DNA of 64,000 nucleotides from contig NZ_JAAHBQ010000008.1 of assembly GCF_020144665.1 (NCBI RefSeq), forward strand, positions 39,249 through 103,248, in the 5' to 3' direction. The stretch is from Oscillatoria salina IIICB1 (lineage in GTDB: Bacteria > Cyanobacteriota > Cyanobacteriia > Cyanobacteriales > SIO1D9). This document shows positions 9,890-17,802 of the stretch, piece after piece. The translations under genes and the position numbers were made by a program. The notes under the pieces were generated by a model. That model was not told the DNA's origin, did not search any database, and saw nothing but the letters and a program-made list of their open reading frames with translations. Positions within the stretch are counted from its first letter, which is position 1, and each line of letters starts with the position of its first letter.

Positions 9890-11311
9890 GTGCTGATGGT
9901 AACAGTTTCCGATGTATTTTTTGCCGCGATCGCTGTCGGTTTACTCATTTTACTAGGAAGCTGGATTAAGCAGCGCCTACCAATCTTACAAAAATTATAC
10001 CTACCGGAATCAATTATTGCAGGGACAATAGGATTATTACTCGGACCCGATGTTTTAGGAAGTATAATTGCGGCTGCGGGTGGAGAAGGTTATTTGGTGA
10101 AAAATGGTTTATTTCCCGAATCAATTCGCACTGTTTGGGAGCAAGTTCCGGGGATTTTAATTATCCTCGTCTTCGCGGCTTTATTTTTAGGCGAAAATAT
10201 TCCTGATTGGCAAGAAATTTGGCGCAAAACTTCCCCACAAGTCGCTTTTGCACAAACTTTGGCTTGGGGACAATATGTAACTGGAATTGGCGTAACTTTA
10301 TTAATTTTAATTCCTTTTTTTCAAGCTGACCCTTTAGCAGGAATTTTAATCGAAATTGCCTTTGAAGGAGGACATGGAACCGCCGCAGGAATGGCAGGTA
10401 CTTTTGAGGAATTAGGATTTTTAGCAGCTTCGGAATTAGGTTTATCTTTGGCAACAGTAGGGATTGTTTCGGCTGTGGTTGCGGGAACTATTTTAGTTAA
10501 TTGGGGTATTCGCCAAGGTCACGTCCAAGTTGATTCTGCTGTAGTTGAAGATGTAGAATTACTGACCGATCGAAAACCAATTATTAAGACAAAAGAAAGT
10601 AATTTGCTTGTCGATTCGTTGTCTTTTAACTTTGGTTTTACCGCCATAGCAATCGCCCTTGCTTGGGCAATTTTAGAGTTACTACAATGGTTAGAGATAT
10701 ATCTGGATTTAGGTTTTAGATTGTTTAAATTTGTGCCTTTATTTCCGATTGCCATGTTAGGAGGCTTGATAGTTCAATTAGTAATGGAACGTTTTGAGTT
10801 AGATTATTTAATCGAACGCAGGTTACAAGAACATATTGGTGGAGTAGCACTAGATTTAGTAGTTGTTACTGCATTGGCGACGATTAATTTAAAGGTATTG
10901 GAAGCCAATATTGAAGTATTTTTAATTCTTGCAATAGTTGGAATTGCTTGGAATGTACTTGCTTTTGTTTACCTCGCACCGCGTCTGTTACCTAACTATT
11001 GGTTTGAAAGAGGAATTTGCGATTTAGGGCAATCAATGGGAGTAACACCCACAGGGCTTTTATTATTACGCATGGTTGACCCGCAAAACAAGAGTGGTGC
11101 GTTTGAAAGTTTTGCTTACAAACAGTTACTTTTTACGCCTATTGTCGGTGGAGGAATTTTTACGGCTGCTGCACCAATTTTAATGAGACAATTTGGTGCA
11201 GTGGGCGTTTTGTTAATTACGGGAAGTTTACTAATTTTTTGGTTAATTTTTGGTTTCTGGAATTATCAAAAAATTAAGTCAACTGTAGTTTATACTAAAC
11301 AAGATGCTTAG
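9890..11311 (+). CDS. Sodium/glutamate symporter family (GltS-like) membrane carrier
   Basis: A polytopic membrane protein of about 473 residues with at least ten hydrophobic segments. The duplicated GltS-like features are PESIIAGTIGLLLGPDVLG near the N-terminus and EGGHGTAAGMAGTFEELG in the middle, with DLGQSMGVTPTGLLLLRMVDP in the second half. The GTG at 9890 is chosen because GAGGAG at 9875-9880 is nine bases upstream; ATG at 9896 is also possible, and a TTG at 9866 would overlap the previous gene. The previous stop is 13 bases away, so the gene belongs to the rimB-rimK-astE-like transcript. Probably moves glutamate or a related acid across the inner membrane with sodium; direction not known. 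Confidence 0.85.
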   Translation: MLMVTVSDVFFAAIAVGLLILLGSWIKQRLPILQKLYLPESIIAGTIGLLLGPDVLGSIIAAAGGEGYLVKNGLFPESIRTVWEQVPGILIILVFAALFLGENIPDWQEIWRKTSPQVAFAQTLAWGQYVTGIGVTLLILIPFFQADPLAGILIEIAFEGGHGTAAGMAGTFEELGFLAASELGLSLATVGIVSAVVAGTILVNWGIRQGHVQVDSAVVEDVELLTDRKPIIKTKESNLLVDSLSFNFGFTAIAIALAWAILELLQWLEIYLDLGFRLFKFVPLFPIAMLGGLIVQLVMERFELDYLIERRLQEHIGGVALDLVVVTALATINLKVLEANIEVFLILAIVGIAWNVLAFVYLAPRLLPNYWFERGICDLGQSMGVTPTGLLLLRMVDPQNKSGAFESFAYKQLLFTPIVGGGIFTAAAPILMRQFGAVGVLLITGSLLIFWLIFGFWNYQKIKSTVVYTKQDA

Positions 11312-11328
11312 ATAAAATTGGGCAATGA

Positions 11329-11344
11329 GAGGACTAAAGTCCTC
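11329..11344. repeat. Palindrome between convergent genes
   Basis: GAGGACTAAAGTCCTC, a seven-base-pair stem with a very short loop, lies between the carrier gene and the convergent DUF4332 gene ten bases further on. It may serve as a shared transcript end; similar small palindromes are dispersed in cyanobacterial genomes. Confidence 0.45.
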
Positions 11345-11354
11345 ACTATGAAGT

Positions 11355-11852
11355 TTAATCACACCATTCAATCGACCATTCAGTTTGATTGGGATATGCA
11401 GGTAAACTTCTAAAGCCTTGAGGAACGATCGCTGCTTGAGTTGTAGTAATTGTAGTTGCTGTTCGCAGTCTTTGGGCTTGGGCTACCCAGTTCCGAACTT
11501 GAGATAATGAAGGTGGTTGCTTGACTCGCTGTTGGCGATCGTTTTCGGCGATCATTTTATCATATAAAGTATCGGGAGAACGACGCTTAAGTTCTTCAAC
11601 GGTATCTACTCCTGTAGCTTGCAACAATTCGGAATATTCTCCTCCTACGCCTTTAATTCGGCATAAATCGGCAATATTCACGAATTTGAGGATTTTTCCC
11701 TTATCGATACCAGTGGTTTTTACCAGTTCCTCTCTACCTTCTTTGGAAGTGCCTTTTTCAAACAATTCTTCGGTAGTTGTGATTCCAACTGCTGCTAGTT
11801 TGTCAGCTTCTGACGCATCGATACTTTCTATTTCACGAATATAATGTGGCAT
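11355..11852 (-). CDS. DUF4332 domain protein (helix-hairpin-helix-like)
   Basis: A 165-residue soluble protein with two copies of a helix-hairpin-helix-like unit: AVGITTTEELFEKG…TGIDKGKILKFVNIADL and RIKGVGGEYSELLQATGVDTVEELKRR. The VGGEYSELLQATGVDTVEEL stretch is the hallmark of DUF4332. Such folds bind nucleic acid or protein; no catalytic residues are visible. Start taken at ATG 11852 rather than the GTG two codons upstream. C-terminal ~40 residues are low-complexity Thr/Gln-rich. No functional partner is evident in the neighbouring genes. Confidence 0.82.
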   Translation of the reverse strand: MPHYIREIESIDASEADKLAAVGITTTEELFEKGTSKEGREELVKTTGIDKGKILKFVNIADLCRIKGVGGEYSELLQATGVDTVEELKRRSPDTLYDKMIAENDRQQRVKQPPSLSQVRNWVAQAQRLRTATTITTTQAAIVPQGFRSLPAYPNQTEWSIEWCD

Positions 11853-11926
11853 TGTCACTGCTCATAAAATCTTATCTGTAATATATTTTACCTTACGGTA
11901 TTTCATCTCAGTTTCTTATTAAAAAT

Positions 11927-12781
11927 TTAGGCAAAAACTACAGTCCGATTGTCATAAACTAAGACGCGATTTTGTAAGTGCAAGCGTACTGCACGAGCGA
12001 GAACTAATCTTTCTAAGTCTCTACCTTTGCGAATCAAATCTTTAACATTATCGCGATGAGTTACGGGAATGACATCTTGTTCGATAATTGGACCTTCATC
12101 TAAATCGCTAGTTACATAATGGGCGGTTGCACCGATTACTTTTACTCCTCTTTCATAGGCACGTTGATAAGGATTTGCCCCGGCAAATGCAGGTAAAAAT
12201 GAGTGATGAATATTGATAATATTGGGGAATTGTGCGATAAAATTGGGGCTAAGAATTTGCATATATTTAGCAAGAACTACCAAATCTATGTTATAATCTT
12301 TAATTAGTTCTAATTGTTTAGCTTCGGCTTCGGCTTTAGTTTCTTTGGTGACAGAAATGTGGTGGAAATCAATATTAAATTGTTGGGCAATTTCAGCGAG
12401 ATTAGCATGATTACTAATAATTAAAGGTATCTCGGCGCTGATTTCTTTGGCTTGTTTTCGCCAGAGAAGATCGAACAAACAATGATCTTGTTTTGTTACC
12501 CAAATTGCCATGCGAGGAATGGTATCAGAAAAGTGAATTTGCCAGTCTGCATCGAGAGGTTTAGCGATCGCGCTAAATGCAGGTTTAATCACGTCGTGAG
12601 GTAGGTTAAATCCGGCTAACTGCCATTCGATGCGGGTGAAAAACATTCCTGCTGCTAAATCAGTATGTTGATCCGCATGGATGATGTTACCACCATTTGA
12701 GTAAATAAAATTAACAATTTTTGCCACGAGTCCCCGGCGATCGCGGCAGGATAATAATAAGGTTGCAGTTGAATTAGACAT
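11927..12781 (-). CDS. purU: Formyltetrahydrofolate deformylase
   Basis: A 284-residue protein with an N-terminal ACT-like domain (TLLLSCRDRRGLVAKIVNFIY, residues ~5-80) and a C-terminal formyl-transferase-fold domain with NIINIHHSFLPAFAGANPY and GATAHYVTSDLDEGPIIEQD, the catalytic His/Asp region of PurU. It hydrolyses 10-formyl-THF to formate and THF, balancing one-carbon pools and feeding PurT. Start is ATG at 12781; a TTG 18 bases upstream is less likely because the conserved ACT strand begins right after MSNST. Divergent from the ABC ATPase gene, with only 32 bases between them. Confidence 0.95.
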   Translation of the reverse strand: MSNSTATLLLSCRDRRGLVAKIVNFIYSNGGNIIHADQHTDLAAGMFFTRIEWQLAGFNLPHDVIKPAFSAIAKPLDADWQIHFSDTIPRMAIWVTKQDHCLFDLLWRKQAKEISAEIPLIISNHANLAEIAQQFNIDFHHISVTKETKAEAEAKQLELIKDYNIDLVVLAKYMQILSPNFIAQFPNIINIHHSFLPAFAGANPYQRAYERGVKVIGATAHYVTSDLDEGPIIEQDVIPVTHRDNVKDLIRKGRDLERLVLARAVRLHLQNRVLVYDNRTVVFA

Positions 12782-12813
12782 AATAATTAAAGAAAACAAT
12801 TATCAAGCATCCG

Positions 12814-13581
12814 ATGAGCGAACAACTAACAGCAGATAACCTAGCATACACTAACGACGAGTATCAGCCGATTATTATTCGCATCGAAGATATTTATAAA
12901 GTATACGGTACTGGTAATGCCGAAGTTCGCGCTTTAGCTGGAGTCGATTTAATTGTCAAGAAAGGCGAATATTGTTCGATTATGGGACCTTCTGGTAGTG
13001 GTAAGTCTACAGCAATGAATGTCATCGGTTGTTTAGATCGTCCCACTTCCGGAAGCTATTATTTGGATGGTGTGGATGTTTCCCAATTACCAGACAGCGA
13101 GTTAGCGACAATTCGCAACCGCAAAATCGGCTTTGTGTTTCAGCAATTTCACCTGCTGTCGCAAATGACAGCCTTGGAAAATGTTATGCTACCGATGGTT
13201 TATGCTGGTGTAGGTAGTGGAGAAAGGCGCGATCGCGCGGTTGCTGCTTTAACTAAAGTAGGTTTGTCAAACCGTCTCCACAATAAACCCACTCAACTTT
13301 CTGGGGGACAACAACAAAGGGTAGCGATCGCACGCGCGATCGTCAATCAACCTGTTCTACTTTTAGCAGATGAACCCACCGGAGCGCTAGATTCTCGCAC
13401 TACTCAAGAAGTTTTAGATATTTTTACCGAATTAAATGCTACTGGAATCACTGTAGTTATGGTAACTCACGAACCAGAAGTTGCTCGTCTTACCAAGCGA
13501 ATTGTTTGGTTTCGCGACGGTAAAGTTATTCATTCTCACCTTACCCCAGAAGAAATGTTAGCAGTAGCTTTTTCTCATTAA
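12814..13581 (+). CDS. ABC transporter ATP-binding protein, LolD/MacB/DevA type
   Basis: A 255-residue nucleotide-binding subunit with Walker A GPSGSGKST, Q-loop FVFQQFHLL, signature LSGGQQQRVAIARA, Walker B VLLLADEPTGALD and switch histidine VTHEP. The 'LDRPTSGSYYLDGVDV' and 'TGALDS' patterns place it in the LolD/MacB/DevA branch, whose members energise export of lipoproteins, glycolipids or peptides from the periplasmic face. No permease or membrane-fusion gene is adjacent, so its partner is elsewhere. A hairpin follows the stop. Divergent from purU. Confidence 0.92.
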   Translation: MSEQLTADNLAYTNDEYQPIIIRIEDIYKVYGTGNAEVRALAGVDLIVKKGEYCSIMGPSGSGKSTAMNVIGCLDRPTSGSYYLDGVDVSQLPDSELATIRNRKIGFVFQQFHLLSQMTALENVMLPMVYAGVGSGERRDRAVAALTKVGLSNRLHNKPTQLSGGQQQRVAIARAIVNQPVLLLADEPTGALDSRTTQEVLDIFTELNATGITVVMVTHEPEVARLTKRIVWFRDGKVIHSHLTPEEMLAVAFSH

Positions 13582-13612
13582 TAGTATACCACCCTCTTGA
13601 AAGAATTTTCTT

Positions 13613-13655
13613 AGCTTGTAGAGACATTAAATTCAACATCTCTACAGCTATTTTT
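13613..13655. terminator. Hairpin with T-run between convergent genes; TGTAGAGA palindrome family
   Basis: Inverted repeat TGTAGAGA … TCTCTACA with AGC/GCT extension and a ~14-base loop, followed by TATTTTT on the plus strand. It ends the ABC ATPase transcript and its right edge touches the end of the convergent lipoprotein gene. Its core resembles the elements at 14619 and 58464. Confidence 0.65.
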
Positions 13656-14202
13656 AACCAGGTAGCCAGCCCACTTTCACCGTTACAGGAGACAACTTCT
13701 CGAAAGTTAATACTTCACCAGACTCAGACTCAAAAACTACGTCAGAAAACGTGAAAATTGCAGTTGAATTCGCACCCTTTCTTCCATCACCATCATCAGG
13801 AATAATTTCCACCGTTGCTTGTCCAGAAATTGCTTGATAAGTACCTTTAACTAAGGGACGAGAATCATCAATAACTACATCATTGCAAATTTCCGTTGTC
13901 AATCTTTCCCCAGTTTCTAGCCGTAGCCGACTATTTTCTTCACTTAAATCTAACTCAAAAGTTTCGGTATCTCCAGCTTCCACGGCTGCGGCTACCAAAC
14001 CTGGAGACTCGAAAAACCACGCGATCGTATCTTCAGAATTTTTGCCATAAATGTAAACATCATTACAGCCTCCCGTCGTCCATTCTAAGTTATTAATTAA
14101 TTCTTTCGAGAGAGTTTTTTCTCCGATATTAGCGCAACTATTCAAACTCAGGGATAAAGCGAGTAAAATTGCACTTCCCCAACGATATCTAGCAAGCTTC
14201 AT
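13654..14202 (-). CDS. Predicted lipoprotein, hypothetical
   Basis: A 182-residue protein with a lipoprotein signal: basic start MKLARYR, hydrophobic core AILLALSLSL, lipobox LNSC with the acylated cysteine at residue 23. The mature part is rich in strands and acidic residues and contains cysteines CNDVYIYG and ICNDVV that could pair in the periplasm. I do not recognise the family. Start is ATG 14202; a GTG two codons upstream is possible. Monocistronic, with divergent promoter-like DNA towards the 79-residue protein. Confidence 0.75.
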   Translation of the reverse strand: MKLARYRWGSAILLALSLSLNSCANIGEKTLSKELINNLEWTTGGCNDVYIYGKNSEDTIAWFFESPGLVAAAVEAGDTETFELDLSEENSRLRLETGERLTTEICNDVVIDDSRPLVKGTYQAISGQATVEIIPDDGDGRKGANSTAIFTFSDVVFESESGEVLTFEKLSPVTVKVGWLPG

Positions 14203-14313
14203 TTTCACGATTAAAAGCTAAACAACGCTTCTAACTTAGCTGGGACATTGGGTAAAACTAAATCTAGTTACTAAATTGGTAACACAAGTTGAGAATTACG
14301 CGATCGCACAGGC

Positions 14314-14340
14314 TATAATCTCAATTATGTTAATTATAAT
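14314..14340 (+). promoter_or_regulatory. Candidate promoter with two TATAAT boxes
   Basis: Two perfect -10 hexamers TATAAT at 14314-14319 and 14335-14340 lie just before the ATG at 14347. The first has a TTGAGA at 14289-14294, 19 bases upstream, as a weak -35. The second is too close to the ATG for a leader of normal length, so the first is the likelier promoter. Confidence 0.45.
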
Positions 14341-14346
14341 CGAGTT

Positions 14347-14586
14347 ATGCAAGAAAAACTAATTGATGTAGAAAATTTTGCAGTCTGTATTAATAACGAA
14401 GGATATCAAGCTTCACTGGAAATAGGAAAACTATATCGTATTATACCCGATGCAGAAGCTAAAACTCACGGACTTATTCGCATTGTCGATAACAGTGGTG
14501 AAGATTATGCTTTCTCAGTAAATCGTTTTTATCCAATTAAATTACCTCAAAATGTAGAAGAAGTTTTACTAGCAGTTTTTCAATAA
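14347..14586 (+). CDS. Small hypothetical protein
   Basis: A 79-residue soluble protein (ASLEIGKLYRIIPDAEAKTHGLIRIVDNSGEDYAF is its middle part, shown only as separate motifs: EIGKLYRIIPD and RIVDNSGEDYAF). The pattern of a short strand-rich domain ending in a V(E/L)xLLAVF tail is seen in many small cyanobacterial proteins of unknown role; it looks SH3-like (inference). Own promoter likely. No neighbour indicates a function. Confidence 0.7.
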   Translation: MQEKLIDVENFAVCINNEGYQASLEIGKLYRIIPDAEAKTHGLIRIVDNSGEDYAFSVNRFYPIKLPQNVEEVLLAVFQ

Positions 14587-14618
14587 TTTATAAATTTAAT
14601 ATAATTTAATCTTCGCTT

Positions 14619-14648
14619 TGTAGAGACGTTAAATGCAACGTCTTCTAG
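14619..14648. repeat. Dispersed palindrome (TAGAGACGTT core)
   Basis: AGACGTT and AACGTCT pair around the loop AAATGC. This is the TAGAGACGTTGCATGCAACGTCTCTA-like palindrome frequently seen between cyanobacterial genes; this copy has an extra base in the right arm. Confidence 0.6.
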
Positions 14649-14678
14649 TCACGATAAATACTCAAATTGTCCCATTTT

Positions 14679-15263
14679 TTAAGCTTCAGACTGCAATTCA
14701 AAAGATACATCTTCATAAAGACTTGCCAAACTACCTTCAAAATCAACACTTTTTAGTTGAAATACAGATTCTTCTTCGGTGTAAAACTGCAAAATCCATA
14801 ACCCATTATCCCCACGTCGAAAACATTCTACTCGCTGACGTTTAGAATTAATTAAAACATACTCCTGTAAAGTAGCTAAGGTTTGATAATCAGCAAATTT
14901 ATCACCTCTATCAAAAGCTTCTGTAGAATCAGAAAGAACTTCCACAATTAGACAAGGAAAACTTTTGTAATGAGTAGTTTCTTGGTCGCGTTCGTCACAA
15001 GTTACGATTACATCAGGATAATAAAATCTATTCTTAGTTTCAATTCTGGCTTTCATATCAGAAATATAAACCCGACAACCAGTACCTCTAACGTGATTAC
15101 GGAGGAGAGATGCTAAATTAAGAGATATTGTTACATGAACATCGCTTGCACCTGCCATTGCATAAACTTCACCATCAATGTATTCGTGTTTAGTAGGGCT
15201 TTGTGCTTCCATCTGAAGATATTCTTCGGAGGTAATACTGAAATTTTCAGGAGAGGCAATCAT
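14679..15263 (-). CDS. Uma2 family (DUF820) putative nuclease
   Basis: A 194-residue PD-(D/E)XK-like protein. Family motifs seen: EYLQMEAQSPTKHEYIDGEV at the N-terminus, YYPDVIVTC (catalytic Asp), and PCLIVEVLSDSTEAFDRGDK (catalytic Glu and downstream Asp/Lys), then YQTLATLQEYVLI. Uma2 proteins are present in very many copies in filamentous cyanobacterial genomes; the nuclease activity is predicted from fold, and the biological role is not known. Stands alone. Confidence 0.9.
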   Translation of the reverse strand: MIASPENFSITSEEYLQMEAQSPTKHEYIDGEVYAMAGASDVHVTISLNLASLLRNHVRGTGCRVYISDMKARIETKNRFYYPDVIVTCDERDQETTHYKSFPCLIVEVLSDSTEAFDRGDKFADYQTLATLQEYVLINSKRQRVECFRRGDNGLWILQFYTEEESVFQLKSVDFEGSLASLYEDVSFELQSEA

Positions 15264-15395
15264 AGTTAAACTGAAAAAACTAAACCATAACTCATTATAC
15301 CACTTGGATAGCAGTTATATTTTTCATTAATTATTTTAGTAAGCTATGCGATATATATATCTATAAAATAGCTTGGGTAATCAAGATAAAACCCT

Positions 15396-16889
15396 TTAAT
15401 CATCTTGCCAATTTTTCGCTCGCTCGACCGCTTTTTGCCAAATAATAAAGTTATCTTGAGCTTGATTTGCACCTACTCCAGGATCGAAGATTCTATCTAC
15501 TTTTCTACTGGCAATCAATTCGCGATAATCTTGATAGAAACCCACCGCTAAACCCGCACCAAAAGCTGTTCCTTGAGCGGTTGCATCAAGGATAGCGGGA
15601 CGTTCGACAGGAACACCTAAAATATCAGCTTGAAACTGCATTAAAAAGTCATTTTTGCAAGCACCACCATCAACTTTTAAAAGCTTAACTGCTGTGTCGC
15701 TATCTTGATTAATTGCTTCGACAACTTCTTTGACTTGATAAGCTATTGATTCGAGTACCGATCGCACGATATGCTCTCTTTGTACGCCCCCGGTAATTCC
15801 CAAGAAAGCCCCACGTGCGCTCATATCCCAATGAGGTGTCCCTAAACCACTTAATGCTGGTACAAAATAAACGCCATTGCTGTCTTTTACTTGAGTAGCT
15901 AAAGTCTCAGTTTCGGCGGCGGATTTAATTAATTTTAACCCGTCTCGCAACCATTGAATACAAGCCCCAGTGGTAAACATCGCTCCTTCGAGAGCATAGT
16001 TTGTTTTCTCTGCTGTAGTCCAAGCTACAGTAGCCAGAAGTTGATGTTGAGAAAGTGTGAGATTGTCTTCAGTTTGGGCTACAAGAAAGCAGCCTGTACC
16101 GTAGGTGCATTTTAACATCCCGGCGCGATCGCAGCCGTGAGCAAATAAGGCTGCTTGTTGGTCGCCAAATATCGCCGTAATCGGTATTTCTGCGCCGAAT
16201 AACTCCGGATCTGTTTTGCCAAACAAACCTATGCTAGGCTTAATTTCAGGCATCATCTGACGGGGAATTGCAAACAAGTCTAATAACTCTTCGTCCCAGT
16301 CTTTTGCTGCTAAATTCATCAACATCGTTCGACTCGCATTGCTATGGTCTGTTGCATGAATTTTGCCATTTGTCAAGTTCCACAAAATCCAACTATCGAC
16401 AGTACCAGCAATAACGTTATTTAAGTTAACATTTGGTTGATTTTCGCGCAGCCAACTCAGTAACCAAGCGAGTTTCGTTGCGGAGAAATAAGCATCGACA
16501 ACTAAACCTGTGCGTTGTTGAATTTCCGCAGCTTTACCTTGAGCAATTAATTGGCGACAATGAGCAGCAGTACGTCGATCTTGCCAGACGATCGCCTTAT
16601 GCAACGGTTCGCCTGTAACCTTATCCCAAAGTAAACAAGTTTCGCGCTGCACAGTCAAACCAAGCGCAACTATTTGTTGAGGAGAAATACTCTTTTTGGC
16701 TAAAGCTTGTTGAATTACAGTACAAGTATCCTGCCAAATTTCTGTAGGGTCGTGTTCCAACCATCCAGGTTTAGGGTAATATTGCTTTAATTCTTGGTAA
16801 GCTTGGGTAACAAGATCGCCAGACGCATCGAAAACGATTGCACGGCTGCCTGTAGTACCGAGATCGAGAGCTAAAATATAATTTGTCAT
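15396..16889 (-). CDS. glpK: Glycerol kinase
   Basis: A 497-residue FGGY-family kinase of normal length. Seen: LALDLGTTGSRAIVFD (phosphate-1 loop), KAIVWQDRRT, FGDQQAALFAHGC, TYGTGCFLV, and LKVDGGACKNDFLMQFQAD with GTAFGAGLAVGF at the C-terminus. It phosphorylates glycerol to sn-glycerol-3-phosphate, supplying glycerolipid synthesis or osmolyte recycling. Cytoplasmic. No glycerol facilitator or GlpD neighbour, so it is probably a single-gene unit. Confidence 0.95.
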   Translation of the reverse strand: MTNYILALDLGTTGSRAIVFDASGDLVTQAYQELKQYYPKPGWLEHDPTEIWQDTCTVIQQALAKKSISPQQIVALGLTVQRETCLLWDKVTGEPLHKAIVWQDRRTAAHCRQLIAQGKAAEIQQRTGLVVDAYFSATKLAWLLSWLRENQPNVNLNNVIAGTVDSWILWNLTNGKIHATDHSNASRTMLMNLAAKDWDEELLDLFAIPRQMMPEIKPSIGLFGKTDPELFGAEIPITAIFGDQQAALFAHGCDRAGMLKCTYGTGCFLVAQTEDNLTLSQHQLLATVAWTTAEKTNYALEGAMFTTGACIQWLRDGLKLIKSAAETETLATQVKDSNGVYFVPALSGLGTPHWDMSARGAFLGITGGVQREHIVRSVLESIAYQVKEVVEAINQDSDTAVKLLKVDGGACKNDFLMQFQADILGVPVERPAILDATAQGTAFGAGLAVGFYQDYRELIASRKVDRIFDPGVGANQAQDNFIIWQKAVERAKNWQDD

Positions 16890-16988
16890 CGCTAGAAAAA
16901 TTAGCGCTTGGTATTCTGGGATACTTAATAGCTTACAATCTCGTTACTTGCCGATCCATTTCTTTTTTTTAAGTGACTCAAAAAGTGA

Positions 16989-16997
16989 TGTTATAAT
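16989..16997 (+). promoter_or_regulatory. Extended -10 promoter element
   Basis: TG-T-TATAAT, an extended -10, lies 34 bases before the ATG of the 52-residue membrane protein. No convincing -35 hexamer is visible, which is usual for extended -10 promoters. Confidence 0.5.
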
Positions 16998-17030
16998 CTC
17001 TACCGTTAGAGAGATGAATTTTTGAGCAAA

Positions 17031-17189
17031 ATGGATCGTCAAGACCCCAGAAAAGACACAAAAACCTTAATTTTGGTAGCCCTGATTACCAGTTCTTCTG
17101 TAGCGATCGGCTTTAATAATCTCAGATGGTTTTTGGGAAATGTATTGGTAGAAGGAAAACAAGTTTTAGAACAAATAGATCGTCAATAA
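17031..17189 (+). CDS. Small single-pass membrane protein, 52 residues
   Basis: ATG at 17031 opens a 52-codon frame closed by TAA at 17187-17189. The protein starts MDRQDPRKDTKT, continues with a hydrophobic segment LILVALITSSSVAIGF (one membrane helix) and ends VEGKQVLEQIDRQ. An extended -10 promoter stands upstream. I do not recognise a family. It is divergent from glpK and lies between glpK and a small minus-strand gene. Support is the start/stop context, promoter and a plausible N-in membrane topology; no homologue is claimed. Confidence 0.6.
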   Translation: MDRQDPRKDTKTLILVALITSSSVAIGFNNLRWFLGNVLVEGKQVLEQIDRQ

Positions 17190-17236
17190 TTCAGGATAAA
17201 TTCCGCGAAAGAAAGACATTTGCATCGAAAAAATAT

Positions 17237-17431
17237 CTATCTAGCATTGCGTTCTTCCTGCGAAGGAATTTCATCTAGAGAAACTTGATTTTCTCTGTAT
17301 CGCTTGACAAAATCGCGTCTAGATTTTAACCGAGAGTCACTTATTTCCGCAGATTGAAGAGAAAGAGAAGCCAAAAAAGACTTTGCTTGTTCTAATTCTG
17401 CATCATTATCAACTTCAATAATTAATCGCAT
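17237..17431 (-). CDS. Small hypothetical protein upstream-coupled to xisHI region
   Basis: A 64-residue protein starting MRLIIEVDNDAELEQAKSFL. ATG 17431 is preferred because AGGAAG lies about 6-9 bases upstream, inside a possible longer start at 17449. The charged C-terminus (RRDFVKRYRENQVSLDEIP) and small size resemble antitoxin-like or adaptor proteins, but no family is recognised. It follows xisI by 32 bases on the same strand and may be co-transcribed with xisH and xisI. Confidence 0.6.
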   Translation of the reverse strand: MRLIIEVDNDAELEQAKSFLASLSLQSAEISDSRLKSRRDFVKRYRENQVSLDEIPSQEERNAR

Positions 17432-17463
17432 CTGATACTTCCTCAGCATTTATTAGTTCAATT

Positions 17464-17802
17464 TTACCCTAAAGCAAAGTCTGTGTACTTGCGTACATGA
17501 GGAGCATGATATGCTAACACTATATCTTGCTTTGGAACACCCTTCTCAACTAATTGAGACGCGATCGCGTTTTCCGTTCCATCATATTGAACCCAGATTT
17601 TTCCCTCAATAATGTCAACGTGCAAAATACAGCCATAAATTCGCGTACTGCTGTTTTTCCACCCTAAGTTAACCAGTTGATAACGATCTCTCTCTCGGTC
17701 AAAAATAACCTGACTTTTAACTGGGTCATTCGGAGAGCGAAGTTTAGTTCTTTCGAGCAATAATTCTTGAATTAATTGGCGGTATAAATCTAATTTATCC
17801 AT
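17464..17802 (-). CDS. xisI: XisI family protein
   Basis: A 112-residue protein with the XisI pattern: YRQLIQELLLE at the N-terminus, DRYQLVNLGW, RIYGCILHVDIIEGKIWVQ and DIVLAYHAPHVRKYTDFA at the C-terminus. XisI and XisH were described as factors controlling excision of the fdxN element in Anabaena, but the family is widespread in cyanobacteria lacking such an element, and its biochemistry is unresolved. It overlaps xisH by 13 bases, so the two are translationally coupled. Confidence 0.9.
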   Translation of the reverse strand: MDKLDLYRQLIQELLLERTKLRSPNDPVKSQVIFDRERDRYQLVNLGWKNSSTRIYGCILHVDIIEGKIWVQYDGTENAIASQLVEKGVPKQDIVLAYHAPHVRKYTDFALG

